Positions 1 to 8,999 of a stretch of DNA of 33,117 bases are shown one piece after another. This DNA is from Acidimicrobiales bacterium (GTDB lineage: Bacteria; Actinomycetota; Acidimicrobiia; Acidimicrobiales; Poriferisodalaceae), in assembly GCA_030743005.1 (NCBI GenBank), contig JASLTG010000002.1, forward strand, positions 1 through 33,117, read 5' to 3'. Within the stretch, counting starts at the first letter, position 1. Every line of letters starts with the position of its first letter. The position numbers were made by a program, and so were the translations under genes. Under the pieces are notes generated by a model that made no database searches, had not been told where the DNA came from, and saw nothing but the letters and a program-made list of their open reading frames with translations.

Positions 1-1
1 G

Positions 2-2251
2 CTACTCGAGGAGCACCTCAACGAATCAGCAGTCTGCTTCAACGGAGTTTCGTCGCGAACAGTGGCTGATTCGATGCTGGGCCGCTTCATCATGAGTTTG
101 TTGGCCTTGCCAGACAAGAACATGAATGTCAGCGCGGTCCTCGACTTTCTTTCCAGCTCTCGAACACGACAGCACGTCAACAACCCCCTATCCACTCCTT
201 CGGTTGCTTGGTCCCAAGCAGCCGTAGCTGCTGGAGTGAGTGCAGGATTAGAAGACTGGTCAGAAAAACTCTCCCAGCACAGAGAACAACTGCTAGCTAC
301 CGCCGCGCAAGAAAGGCTTCGCACCGGGGACGACTGGAAGGCAAGTCGTCATCAAAGAAGAGCACAAGAAGTTGACGAGCTAGTGACTTTCGTCACTGAA
401 CTCAACCATATTGTGAACCCTGAAAGCTTGCCCACCGATTGGGCGGGTCTCTGCTCCTGGCTGAGGCAGGCCATCGAACGCTATTTAGGTCCAAATAACC
501 AGGTTGGACCCCACAAAGGCGACTTAGCGGTAGTCGAACAGGTTCTTGATCAGTTACAAAATCTGGCTCGGGTTGAACCGAATACGACTTTCAGCGTTTT
601 CCGCAGAAGCTTGGAAACCCAACTGCAAGACCATAACGAACGTATCGGGAAACTGGGTCAAGGTGTCTTTGTCGGTGATATACGCCAAGCCTGGGGCCTC
701 AATTTTGAACACACGTTCATTCTCGGATTAGCCGAAGGGACTTTTCCGTCGGCACCCCGCAAGAATGGCGTCATCTCAGACGAAGATCGTGCCCACCTCA
801 ATGGCGCGCTCTCGATATCACGCGACGTCACAAATGATGACCACCGGCGGTTCCTTGCTGTCTTATCGTCATCCAACACAAACACATTGCTATTTCCGCG
901 TGGCGACCTACGTCAACACAAAGAGAACTACCCTGCACGGTGGCTGGAGCAAATGGCCTCGCTCATGGGAGCGCCTTCACTCAACGAAGCATTCAGCAAC
1001 CCAGAACACTCATGGGCGGTGCATCAGCCATCTTTTATTTCTGGACTTCGGAATTCAAACTTTCCCACATCACCTCAGGAATTCGACTTAGCGTCGTTGT
1101 TGGATGGCCGAGATGAAGGTAAGGACCTCGCAACGGTCTCGTTGAATAACACCTCGTCGTTTGAAGCCGGTCGACAGTTGATCAACAGTCGAAGTGGCAG
1201 TACTTTCACGCGGTTCGACGGCAATCTCGGCGGCCTGGTTGACGCGGCAATGGTTCGGACCAACGTATTGTCACCAACACGTCTGAAGCAGTGGATTGAC
1301 TGCCCGCACAGCTATTTCATGCGCTACGTCCTGGGTGTCGACGAACCGGAGTCCTTTCGACACGAATTTCGCATTTCACCTCTTGTTCGCGGCTCTTTAA
1401 TCCATGAGGCGGCTGACCGTTTCTTTCGCGACCAAATTTCCAAGGGCAACCCGCCCGGTCCCGATCGGCAATATACCGAAGACGATATTTTGTCGCTAAG
1501 ACAAACCGGCATTGAAGTCGCAGCAGAACTGGAAACTCAAGGTCTTGTCGGAAGACCACTGTTCTGGAGTCGAGATCGCGAGCAGCTACTCAACGATTTG
1601 GTAGGGATCTTGACATTCGACCACCAAAGAGAACCACGAGGAACCGTCGTCGCCACGGAACTAAAATTCGGCTTACCAGATGGCGATTTCCCGCCGCTTC
1701 AACGTGAGCTCCCATCTGGACGAACCGTGAGTTTCAGAGGCAGTATTGATCGTGTCGAAAAGACGGATGCTGGAACTCTTGTAGTAGTTGATTACAAAAC
1801 CGGCAAAATCGATAGCTACAAAAAACTCAGTCCCGAGGATCCCATGTTGGGGGGTTCCCAACTTCAGCTCCCTCTCTACGCTGTCGTAGCGAATAGCTAT
1901 CTGAGCCAGGGCGCTGACGAGGTCCACGCTAGCTATTGGTTCACCAGCGACTCCCAACGTTGGGCGACGAGGGGTTACCTGATAAGCCAGGACGTTCTCG
2001 ATGCTTTCGACGAAGCGATCGACGTCATCGTTGATGGCATAGAAGGTGGTCTATTCCCTCCCAAACCAACGCCCTCTTCATCAAAATGGACCGGCGTTGG
2101 CAAATGTGTGTTCTGTGACCCTGACGAACTCGGCACCAGAGAAATAGAAGAGAAATGGAAGGCACTGTCACTACTGGATTCACTTGACCCTTACATACAA
2201 CTTCGAGGCGAAGGCGCCATTGCCAGCGACGAAAAGGGTGACGATGAATAA
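2..2251 (+). CDS. AddB/RecB-type PD-(D/E)XK nuclease, 5' partial
   Basis: The reading frame is open to the left edge of the window, so the N-terminus, including the usual helicase-like half, lies outside. A GTG at 62 is only an internal codon. The visible part matches the C-terminal half of AddB-like/RecB-family exonucleases that pair with a UvrD-type helicase to resect double-strand breaks for recombination. Nuclease motifs are GSIDRVE (Asp codon 1748-1750) and VVDYKTGK (Asp codon 1790-1792), followed by a QLQLPLYA segment. Candidate Fe-S cysteines are Cys at 1301 (DCPHSYFMRYV) and a CxxC at 2105 and 2114. The fourth cluster Cys of B. subtilis AddB falls on Gly here (codon 2132). The gene overlaps the downstream helicase by 8 bp, so the two are translationally coupled. 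Family is confident; naming it AddB proper rather than an actinobacterial AdnA/AddB relative is less so. Confidence 0.88.
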   Translation, partial: LLEEHLNESAVCFNGVSSRTVADSMLGRFIMSLLALPDKNMNVSAVLDFLSSSRTRQHVNNPLSTPSVAWSQAAVAAGVSAGLEDWSEKLSQHREQLLATAAQERLRTGDDWKASRHQRRAQEVDELVTFVTELNHIVNPESLPTDWAGLCSWLRQAIERYLGPNNQVGPHKGDLAVVEQVLDQLQNLARVEPNTTFSVFRRSLETQLQDHNERIGKLGQGVFVGDIRQAWGLNFEHTFILGLAEGTFPSAPRKNGVISDEDRAHLNGALSISRDVTNDDHRRFLAVLSSSNTNTLLFPRGDLRQHKENYPARWLEQMASLMGAPSLNEAFSNPEHSWAVHQPSFISGLRNSNFPTSPQEFDLASLLDGRDEGKDLATVSLNNTSSFEAGRQLINSRSGSTFTRFDGNLGGLVDAAMVRTNVLSPTRLKQWIDCPHSYFMRYVLGVDEPESFRHEFRISPLVRGSLIHEAADRFFRDQISKGNPPGPDRQYTEDDILSLRQTGIEVAAELETQGLVGRPLFWSRDREQLLNDLVGILTFDHQREPRGTVVATELKFGLPDGDFPPLQRELPSGRTVSFRGSIDRVEKTDAGTLVVVDYKTGKIDSYKKLSPEDPMLGGSQLQLPLYAVVANSYLSQGADEVHASYWFTSDSQRWATRGYLISQDVLDAFDEAIDVIVDGIEGGLFPPKPTPSSSKWTGVGKCVFCDPDELGTREIEEKWKALSLLDSLDPYIQLRGEGAIASDEKGDDE

Positions 2252-5200
2252 CAACGTCATACCCCCAGATCAACGAGCGCGAGACGCCATCGCGTCTCAT
2301 CATGACGAGACTTTGTTTGTAGAAGCGGGTGCCGGCTGCGGAAAAACGGAAGCCTTGGTAGGCAGAGTCATCAACCTCGTCACCTCCTCTGACGATGTGT
2401 CACTTGACGACGTGGCCGTCATTACCTTCACAAACAAAGCAGCTGCAGAACTTCGACACCGCGTGAGATCCCGCCTCGAAGAACTCTTAGCCGCTTGCTC
2501 CGAACCAGCGGCACGAGAAAGATTGGATCTGTCGCTGACCAAACTCGATGATGCAGCTATTTCAACGCTGCACGGCTTCGCTCGGCGACTGCTCACCGAA
2601 CACTCTATAGAAGCGGGCCTTCCACCGAATTTCGAGGTCCTTGATGAAATCTCCAGCCAAGTTGACTTCCTAGAAAGATTTGAAAAATTCTTGGATTCGC
2701 TCCTACTGGATCCAACGTGGTCTCGAACGCTATTGATCAGCGATGCACTTGGCATCAATCCAGCCAAAGATCTACTGCCATTGGCTAATGAGCTGCATAA
2801 GAATTGGGATTTACTGAAACCAACAAGTCATCCCGAACCTGTTGCCATTCAATTCGAAGACCTTATTGCTAAGGGCCATGCCTTAGCTCTACAGGAAAAC
2901 ACCTTCATAGGTTCCGCTGATTCAGATTCCATGACCAAATGCCTCGAAGCAATCCGTCAATTTGTGCACGAACTCGAAACCGGGTTTGACGAGATCCAGC
3001 AGATAGACACGCTTGTCAACACCAAGTTGCTGTCTGGGAAAAGAAAAGGACGAAAAGACAACTGGACTGATATCGAAAGCCTCAGGTCTCAGTACGAGAG
3101 CTACACCGCAGAAGTGGCTCTTTTCCAGGCATCACTTACTGACCTTATTCTTCGTCGACTCACCGCTTGTCTTACAGGATTCATATTGGACGGTGTGCTG
3201 GAACAACGAAACCTGGGGCGCCTCGACTATCACGACCTTTTAGTTTCAACCCGAGAGATACTTAACGACTCAACCCGAGGTCCACTGATCAGATCACAAG
3301 TGCACAACAAATATAAGTACCTTCTCGTTGACGAGTTCCAAGATACGGATCCAATTCAAATCGAAATCGCTACGTTAATTGCATCCCCCCTCGACATCGC
3401 ATCATCGACTTCATGGCAAACCACACCAACTCTTCCAGGTCGTCTGTTCTTCGTCGGGGACCCCAAACAATCGATATATAGGTTCCGACGAGCAGACATC
3501 AGTCTGTACCTAGCTGCCCAAGGCAAATATGAGGACGGGCAATTTCTACTCTCAACAAATTTCCGCAGTACCCCCGAGATAATCTCTTGGATAAACGAGG
3601 TTTTCGGCGAATTAGTTAAGCATCGCGACAACAGTCAGCCCGCATACACACCTTTGGTTCCAATCCGAGATAGTGCACCAGTCGGAGCTGCCGTCACTTT
3701 GTTAGGTGTTGCTGCACACCAAAAATCGGAAACCGAAGAGCCAACTGCAGATGATGTGCGAATGTCTGAAGCTCACGACATCACTCAAACCGTTCTTCGT
3801 ATGGTCAAAGAAGGCTGGGCAGTGAACCACGACGACGAGTGGAGGGAAGCAAAATTCAGCGACGTTGCAGTATTGGTTCCCACCCGGTCAGCCATGATCA
3901 ACATTCAAAGAGACTTCGAACGGGCCGGAGTTTCATATCGAGTTGCTTCCACCAACAATGTGTGGCGAAGTCAGGAGATACGGGACCTGGTTATGTGTCT
4001 CCGCGCTATCAACAACCCATCCGACTCCCTAGCAACTGTGTCCGCATTGCGGTCGTCGGTCTATGGATGCGGCGACGACGATTTGTACCAGTTCAAAACG
4101 AAGAACTCCCAAGCGTGGGACTGGGCCACGATCACCATTGAAGAACATGTGAAACGAACAAAAGATGGTGGCCCTGTTGCCGCCGGGTTAGCTCATCTTG
4201 CTGAACTGCATGAACAATGTTCAACCCTGACTCCTTCAGAGTTGATTGGACGAATCATCACAGATCGTCAACTCACAGAACAATGCGCCGCACGGCAAGA
4301 TCCACGTGAATCCCTGCGACGCTTCCGGTATGTAGTTGACCAAGCTCGAGCGTGGTCCGATGCTGGCAACGGAAATCTCCAATCATTTATTTTTTGGATT
4401 ACTCAGCAAACGGCTGAAAACGCCAGGCCAGTAGAAACGGTTTTATCCGAAGACGACGATGACTCCGTCCAGATCATGACTGTTCACGCCGCTAAAGGCC
4501 TCGAATTTCCGATTGCGATAGTTGCGGGACTCCCGCTTCAACCAAGGACCGAGTCCGGAGTGAGGGTGGGGCACGCGCCTAACACCGATATACCTGATGT
4601 GAAAATCCGCAAGGGGCTCGAAACACTTGGTTTCGATGATTGGGCTCAGTCAGAAAAACTCTTTGCGCATGACGAATCAATTCGAACCTTGTACGTGGCC
4701 TGCACCCGTGCACGCGACCACTTGGTCGTTTCATTACACCGTAAAGAACTCACATCAAATTCTGAACCTCCAATTCAAACCCCGGTACACCTCCTCGCTG
4801 GAGCTTTGGTAGGCACTGAATACACGGAAGCCGACTACTCAGATCACAGGGAGGTCTGGGACGGTGTCCAACCGAACCTTTCTGTCTCTCGTCCCGGCTT
4901 GTCTGAATGGCGTGACCGCTACAACGAGGCTATCGAGTTGAGTGGTCGCACTCGATTTATGAGCGCTACTCAAATAGCCCAGTCCGCCGAAGGCTCGATC
5001 GCTGCTTCTATAAGCAGCGCAATTCACGAACCTGGGCTGCTAAAGGAGGGCGACGAATTAGAGTTGCCAATCCAAGGTCGGGGTCGTTACGGGACCGCTA
5101 TCGGACGCGCCGTCCATGGAGTACTTCAAACAGTCAATTTGGAAAACGGTGAAGGTCTCACAGCTCTGGCCACAATTCATGCTGAAGCTGAAGGCGTCGC

Positions 5201-5624
5201 AGAATTTTCCGACGAAGTTGCTTCCCTAGCCACGTCAGCAATTGCTAGTGAAGAAATTCAACTAGCTATCCAAAATCGGTACTGGCGTGAGCTCCACGTC
5301 GCATGCCCTATAGGGGAACAAATTGTCGAAGGCTACGTGGACCTTGTATATGAAACAGAACAAGGGTTGGTTGTCATCGACTACAAAACCGATCAGGTCG
5401 AACTCAACGAAATAGACGCCAAGGTTGATCGTTATCGCCTTCAAGGCGCTACATACGCCGCTGCACTCGAAGAAACAACCCGCCAACCCGTTAGCAGCGT
5501 CGTGTTCGCATTCTTGTCTACTGATTCGAAAGCAATATGCGTTTCGCTACCCAACCTTCGAGAAGCAATCGCTGATGTTCGAAAAGTTATAGAGCGCGAG
5601 GGGGCGGTTGGTAGCCGCCCATGA
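2244..5624 (+). CDS. AddA-like UvrD-family helicase-nuclease
   Basis: ATP-dependent superfamily 1 DNA helicase with a C-terminal RecB-type nuclease, about 1126 residues. ATG 2244 is chosen because AAGGG sits 5 nt upstream and it overlaps the preceding stop by 8 bp; an in-frame start at 2184 would sit deep inside the upstream gene. Helicase motifs in order: Walker A GAGCGKT (29-35), DEFQDTD (363-369), GDPKQSIYRFRRAD (from about 405), TNFRSTPEI, VHAAKGLEFP (from 747) and LYVACTRARDHL. The nuclease domain has GTAIGRAVH (950-958), GYVDLVYE (Asp1033) and IDYKTD (Asp1046, Lys1048), so all expected metal-binding positions are present. With the upstream nuclease it should form a two-subunit complex that unwinds and trims DNA ends before RecA loading. 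Its 3' end overlaps the convergent amidase gene by 38 bp. Confidence 0.93.
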   Translation: MNNNVIPPDQRARDAIASHHDETLFVEAGAGCGKTEALVGRVINLVTSSDDVSLDDVAVITFTNKAAAELRHRVRSRLEELLAACSEPAARERLDLSLTKLDDAAISTLHGFARRLLTEHSIEAGLPPNFEVLDEISSQVDFLERFEKFLDSLLLDPTWSRTLLISDALGINPAKDLLPLANELHKNWDLLKPTSHPEPVAIQFEDLIAKGHALALQENTFIGSADSDSMTKCLEAIRQFVHELETGFDEIQQIDTLVNTKLLSGKRKGRKDNWTDIESLRSQYESYTAEVALFQASLTDLILRRLTACLTGFILDGVLEQRNLGRLDYHDLLVSTREILNDSTRGPLIRSQVHNKYKYLLVDEFQDTDPIQIEIATLIASPLDIASSTSWQTTPTLPGRLFFVGDPKQSIYRFRRADISLYLAAQGKYEDGQFLLSTNFRSTPEIISWINEVFGELVKHRDNSQPAYTPLVPIRDSAPVGAAVTLLGVAAHQKSETEEPTADDVRMSEAHDITQTVLRMVKEGWAVNHDDEWREAKFSDVAVLVPTRSAMINIQRDFERAGVSYRVASTNNVWRSQEIRDLVMCLRAINNPSDSLATVSALRSSVYGCGDDDLYQFKTKNSQAWDWATITIEEHVKRTKDGGPVAAGLAHLAELHEQCSTLTPSELIGRIITDRQLTEQCAARQDPRESLRRFRYVVDQARAWSDAGNGNLQSFIFWITQQTAENARPVETVLSEDDDDSVQIMTVHAAKGLEFPIAIVAGLPLQPRTESGVRVGHAPNTDIPDVKIRKGLETLGFDDWAQSEKLFAHDESIRTLYVACTRARDHLVVSLHRKELTSNSEPPIQTPVHLLAGALVGTEYTEADYSDHREVWDGVQPNLSVSRPGLSEWRDRYNEAIELSGRTRFMSATQIAQSAEGSIAASISSAIHEPGLLKEGDELELPIQGRGRYGTAIGRAVHGVLQTVNLENGEGLTALATIHAEAEGVAEFSDEVASLATSAIASEEIQLAIQNRYWRELHVACPIGEQIVEGYVDLVYETEQGLVVIDYKTDQVELNEIDAKVDRYRLQGATYAAALEETTRQPVSSVVFAFLSTDSKAICVSLPNLREAIADVRKVIEREGAVGSRP

Positions 5625-6951
5625 GATCACCGATCCGTCCAGCCAACGCAGTGGTCAGCTTGTCGCCCCCGTAGGGACCCACTACTTGACAACCAATCGG
5701 CAAGCCGGACGCTCCCAGCCCTGTGGGCGGGACCGTCGACGGGAGATATGCCATTCCGACCATGGTCGTCCATTTGACAACATCGATGTACCCGCGTTCT
5801 TCTCCGTTGCACGTGAGAGTCCGGCTTTCGAAGTCACCTTCTTGTTGGTGTTCAAATGGTGGCACGAAGCACACCGGCATGATCACAGCGTCATAGTTGC
5901 TGAAGAACTGAGCCCATTTCAATCTCAGTTCTTCGCGCCTCGCATGCTGGTCAAGCCAGATACGGTGGCCAGGGCCATCGCTGTCAGTGCTTTGTGCGAC
6001 GGCCCGTTGAACCAGCCACAACCCCAACATGGCTCCCTCGTCTGGATCCAGTTCAGGCCTCGCTGTTCGGTCAACCGATACGCCATCTTTTTCGAGTTCG
6101 TTGACAACCTTGTCAAGGTGTTCACCTACCTCGTTGTCCACGGGACAGAATTCGTCGTCCAGCCAAGCTCCTACTTTTAGATCGTTCAAATTCTGGGGGG
6201 CGCTTCCTAAGTCAGCAACCCAAGGAGGCGAGTCTCGTTTCATCACTCCCAATAAAAGCTCTAGGTCTTGTGCGCTTCTTGTTATGGGTCCGAAAACGTT
6301 GATATCAGCTTCGTTCACTCCTCCATTTACATGGTCTAGATACCCCGTAGTTGGAATGACTCCAAAACTCGGCTTATGTCCCCATACGCCATTAAACGCT
6401 GCTGGAAACCGGATCGAGCCGCCGATGTCTGTTCCGATTTCGAAAGAAGTGAAACCCATTGCCACTGCCGCTGCGGCTCCGCCTGAAGATCCTCCAGGGC
6501 CGCGTGATATATCCCAGGGATTGTTTGTCGTACCAAAAATGTCGTTGTAGGCCTGAATGTCGCCTGACCAACGCGGAAGGTTGGTCTTACCCATCACAAT
6601 CCCGCCTTCGCGACGAACAGAAGCAACCACTGCAGCATCTTTTAGGGGCACGTTGTTTCGAAGCTCCGTTGCTCCCCCGGTCGACTTGAGGTTTTTGGTC
6701 TGTAGCGCGTCTTTGACAGTTATGGGAACCCCATGCAGAACTCCCATGAGGTCACCTTTTTGTTGAGCGGCGTCAGCAGCGTCTGATTCAGCTACCGCAG
6801 TCTCAAAATCTCGTGTAATCACCGAATTGATCTCACCGTCCAAACGTTCGATTCGTTCAATGAAGTGTTCAGTCAACTCTCTGCTAGAAATTTCTCCCCG
6901 TCGAATTAAACCGGCTTGTTCTACCGTTGATAGCAGCGCTACGTCGGTCAC
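5587..6951 (-). CDS. Amidase signature family amidohydrolase
   Basis: Hydrolase of carboxylic amides, 454 residues, of the amidase signature (AS) family that includes GatA, FAAH and bacterial amidases. The Ser-cisSer-Lys triad is visible: Lys80 in PITVKDALQTK, cis-Ser155 in GPGGSSGG and nucleophile Ser179 in GTDIGGSIRFPA. The start is GTG 6951, which has a strong AGGGGAGGGG ribosome site at 6958-6967. A longer frame from 7017 would overlap the upstream membrane-protein gene and adds residues unlike the family. Only 19 nt separate it from the upstream membrane-protein gene, so it is probably the last gene of a sigma/membrane-protein/amidase operon. The C-terminal half lacks obvious GatA features and no gatB or gatC is nearby, so a catabolic amidase is more likely than tRNA amidotransferase. 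The substrate is unknown. Confidence 0.92.
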   Translation of the reverse strand: MTDVALLSTVEQAGLIRRGEISSRELTEHFIERIERLDGEINSVITRDFETAVAESDAADAAQQKGDLMGVLHGVPITVKDALQTKNLKSTGGATELRNNVPLKDAAVVASVRREGGIVMGKTNLPRWSGDIQAYNDIFGTTNNPWDISRGPGGSSGGAAAAVAMGFTSFEIGTDIGGSIRFPAAFNGVWGHKPSFGVIPTTGYLDHVNGGVNEADINVFGPITRSAQDLELLLGVMKRDSPPWVADLGSAPQNLNDLKVGAWLDDEFCPVDNEVGEHLDKVVNELEKDGVSVDRTARPELDPDEGAMLGLWLVQRAVAQSTDSDGPGHRIWLDQHARREELRLKWAQFFSNYDAVIMPVCFVPPFEHQQEGDFESRTLTCNGEERGYIDVVKWTTMVGMAYLPSTVPPTGLGASGLPIGCQVVGPYGGDKLTTALAGRIGDLMGGYQPPPRAL

Positions 6952-6957
6952 AGTAAA

Positions 6958-6967
6958 CCCCTCCCCT
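6958..6967 (-). promoter_or_regulatory. Ribosome binding site of amidase
   Basis: On the minus strand this reads AGGGGAGGGG, ending 6 nt before GTG 6951. It decides the amidase start over the longer frame. Confidence 0.75.
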
Positions 6968-6970
6968 ATG

Positions 6971-8302
6971 TCACTGACCTGATACCCACAGGGCCTGGCC
7001 TTGTTGAGTTTCGACAACGATGGTTACTTCTGCGGAAACCCGTCCCAGTCTGCCCCACAAGACGGGTTGGTCGCTTACCTGGCTGAGGAGATGCTCTCCA
7101 TCGGTATCTCGCAGCCAAATTTTTTCATCTCGTTCAAACAACATTGACATCCCCGACGAAGTGACGAGTGCATCTATTAGTTGTTCGGCGTCACTTGGAA
7201 TCACTTCGGTACGTTTCAAACGTTGCCCGTCATGAACCGTGTGTTCGGCATCCTCCATCATGATGATCCCATCGACGACACCTAGCTCGGTAACTTCGTA
7301 ATCCGGGAGAGGCGTTGTGGTCCACTTCCCTCCTCCGGTGGATCGGACAAGCAGAGAACGTTCGCTCGGACCACTCGAAATGAATTCTTGTGCTTCTAAT
7401 GGTCCAAATTTACTCAACGAATATATGACCCGCCCTGCTTTCGGGTCGGTTGCATACACCAGGTCGTCGACAATTTCGGCTTCGACCGCGTCAATTCCTA
7501 GGCTCTGCAGAAGACAAACGGGGTCAACTGCAATTTCTTCGATGCGCGACATGGCCAATTCGTGGTCGGTGACACGAAGTCGGGCTCCAGATACTGAGCT
7601 AACAACTCCAGGTGCCAGTTGATCGGGAATTTCATATTGTTCCCATTGATTCCCGTTCTTAACTTGAATCACTAGTTCTCTGCTGCACAGATCGTCCCCC
7701 AACCAACCCCCAACTCGAAGGAAATCTTCTCCCACTCCTAGATCTACTGCGATTACGTCGAGCGAATCGGGTAAGTCAAGTTGCCGCCAGGACGATTCGT
7801 CTCTCACGAACCACTCGGTGCCAACATGACCAAGGACTGTGTCGCCTGAATAGACATATTCCGTGCTCGCTCCCGGGACCGGGCCGGTCACTTCGATCCA
7901 ATCCGTCTGCGCGGAATTTTTGGACAAGAGCGCAGAGCTCTGTGATTCATTGTCGGTCGCGAGGGGAACAGTCTCATATGTGGGATTGGTAGAGGCAATC
8001 GACGCCTGGGCCTCAGAATCTTGTGTTGTCTCACCTTGGGAATCTTCAGATTTGCTAGCTGTTTCGGCCAGTGCCGCGACTTCAAGCGAAGTGGGATCTT
8101 GATCACTTCCTCCAAACAGAACCGCAAGTAACCCCCCAACCAGTGCAACAGCTACAAGGGAACTCAGCCCGCTAAACAAAAGGCGACGACGGCGCGCTCG
8201 AGTGGCAGCACGAACACGTACTGCGTCTACTAACCCGGGGGTTAGCGCTACCTGTTCGCCTGTGTCGCGTAAATGGCGGCGCACTTCATCATCAAGATTC
8301 AA
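6971..8302 (-). CDS. Single-pass membrane protein, probable anti-sigma partner
   Basis: About 443 residues starting at TTG 8302, which has GGGAGG at 8312-8317 and overlaps the sigma gene's end by 11 bp. An in-frame ATG at 8365 would overlap that gene by 74 bp. A short cytoplasmic part (1-40) ending in an Arg-rich stretch precedes one hydrophobic helix (about 41-65), then a Ser/Thr/Glu-rich linker and a roughly 300-residue extracytoplasmic part. That part carries three related W-x5-(L/I)-P-D segments (Trp at about 172, 220 and 327), suggestive of beta-propeller-like blades. No HxxxCxxC zinc anti-sigma motif is present in the N-terminal part. Position directly after an ECF sigma gene and the overlap suggest an anti-sigma or sensory role. 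That role is inferred from context; the sequence itself is not recognised. Confidence 0.72.
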   Translation of the reverse strand: MNLDDEVRRHLRDTGEQVALTPGLVDAVRVRAATRARRRRLLFSGLSSLVAVALVGGLLAVLFGGSDQDPTSLEVAALAETASKSEDSQGETTQDSEAQASIASTNPTYETVPLATDNESQSSALLSKNSAQTDWIEVTGPVPGASTEYVYSGDTVLGHVGTEWFVRDESSWRQLDLPDSLDVIAVDLGVGEDFLRVGGWLGDDLCSRELVIQVKNGNQWEQYEIPDQLAPGVVSSVSGARLRVTDHELAMSRIEEIAVDPVCLLQSLGIDAVEAEIVDDLVYATDPKAGRVIYSLSKFGPLEAQEFISSGPSERSLLVRSTGGGKWTTTPLPDYEVTELGVVDGIIMMEDAEHTVHDGQRLKRTEVIPSDAEQLIDALVTSSGMSMLFERDEKIWLRDTDGEHLLSQVSDQPVLWGRLGRVSAEVTIVVETQQGQALWVSGQ

Positions 8303-8936
8303 GGTGCTTGTCCTCCCGGTCTGATGCAGGAGCGAACGTTGGGCTTTCTCCCAATTCTCCGGCAAGTTGATTAAGCGCCCTACTGAGCCTGCTTTTCACT
8401 GTTCCAGGTCGAATCCCAAGTGCCTCTGCGGTTTCTTCGACTGACCATTCCATGAAGAATCTGGCTACTACTACGGTTCTATGAGCCGGCGCCAGACTCT
8501 CCAAGGCTCGCTCTAAGTCAACGTCTACCATTTTGTCTTCAGCAAACTCGGCTTTTACCAGCAAGGGGCGTTTCTCTCGTTCCCTTCGCGCCCGACGGAG
8601 CCAAGAACGTGCCCAGTTCATAGCTACTCGGTAAACCCAACCCTGTGGGTTTGCGAAAGTTGAGACCTCAGCCCAACGTTGACATGCTCTGACGAAAGCT
8701 TCGTCTGCTGCTTCAGCTCCGAGATCAGGGTTTCTTAAACTCAGGCTAAGAGCTCTTGCTATCTGGTCGCGATTGGCGGCGTAGAAGGTGTCGAAATCTC
8801 TGTGCCTGTCTGCGGGCAGCGGAGCTTCATTCGACCGAAGAGTGCTGGGCCGCTGTGGGTCTTCAGCCACTCGTCTTCCCCCGACTTCCATGACCATAGA
8901 TACAACCTGTTGATCCAAGTCGGCTAGTTCTTCCAT
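8292..8936 (-). CDS. ECF (sigma-70 family, group 4) RNA polymerase sigma factor
   Basis: Up to 214 residues. Region 2 lies at about 47-118 (DFDTFYAANRDQIARALSL through WVYRVAMNWARSWLRRARR). Region 4 lies at about 140-194, with the recognition helix-turn-helix around EETAEALGIRPGTVKSRLSR. No sigma-1.1 or sigma-3 domain is present, as expected for extracytoplasmic-function sigma factors that direct RNA polymerase to a small regulon. The start is uncertain: ATG 8936 has no clear ribosome site, while GTG 8870 has GGGGGA 6 nt upstream and would remove a non-conserved leader, giving about 192 residues. It overlaps the downstream membrane-protein gene by 11 bp, a typical arrangement for a sigma and its regulator. 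Only 63 bp separate it from the SDR gene upstream, so it may be cotranscribed with the catabolic genes or have its own promoter there. Confidence 0.92.
   Translation of the reverse strand: MEELADLDQQVVSMVMEVGGRRVAEDPQRPSTLRSNEAPLPADRHRDFDTFYAANRDQIARALSLSLRNPDLGAEAADEAFVRACQRWAEVSTFANPQGWVYRVAMNWARSWLRRARREREKRPLLVKAEFAEDKMVDVDLERALESLAPAHRTVVVARFFMEWSVEETAEALGIRPGTVKSRLSRALNQLAGELGESPTFAPASDREDKHLES
8312..8317 (-). promoter_or_regulatory. Ribosome binding site deciding a TTG start
   Basis: Minus-strand GGGAGG lies 9 nt before TTG 8302 and inside the end of the sigma-factor gene. It supports the short-overlap start for the membrane protein. Confidence 0.6.
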
Positions 8937-8999
8937 AGTTTGAGACGCTCATGCGGATCGACTGGTTCCATTTTCCACAAAGTTACCGGCAGTGGGTCC

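Noticed and set aside
5608..6180. A 190-residue plus-strand frame opposite the amidase gene
   Set aside because: The minus-strand frame has clear amidase motifs through this region; the plus-strand product has no recognisable pattern and looks like an antisense shadow.
5587..6951. Reading the amidase as GatA
   Set aside because: No gatB or gatC lies nearby, and the gene sits behind a sigma/membrane-protein pair; general amidase is the safer call.
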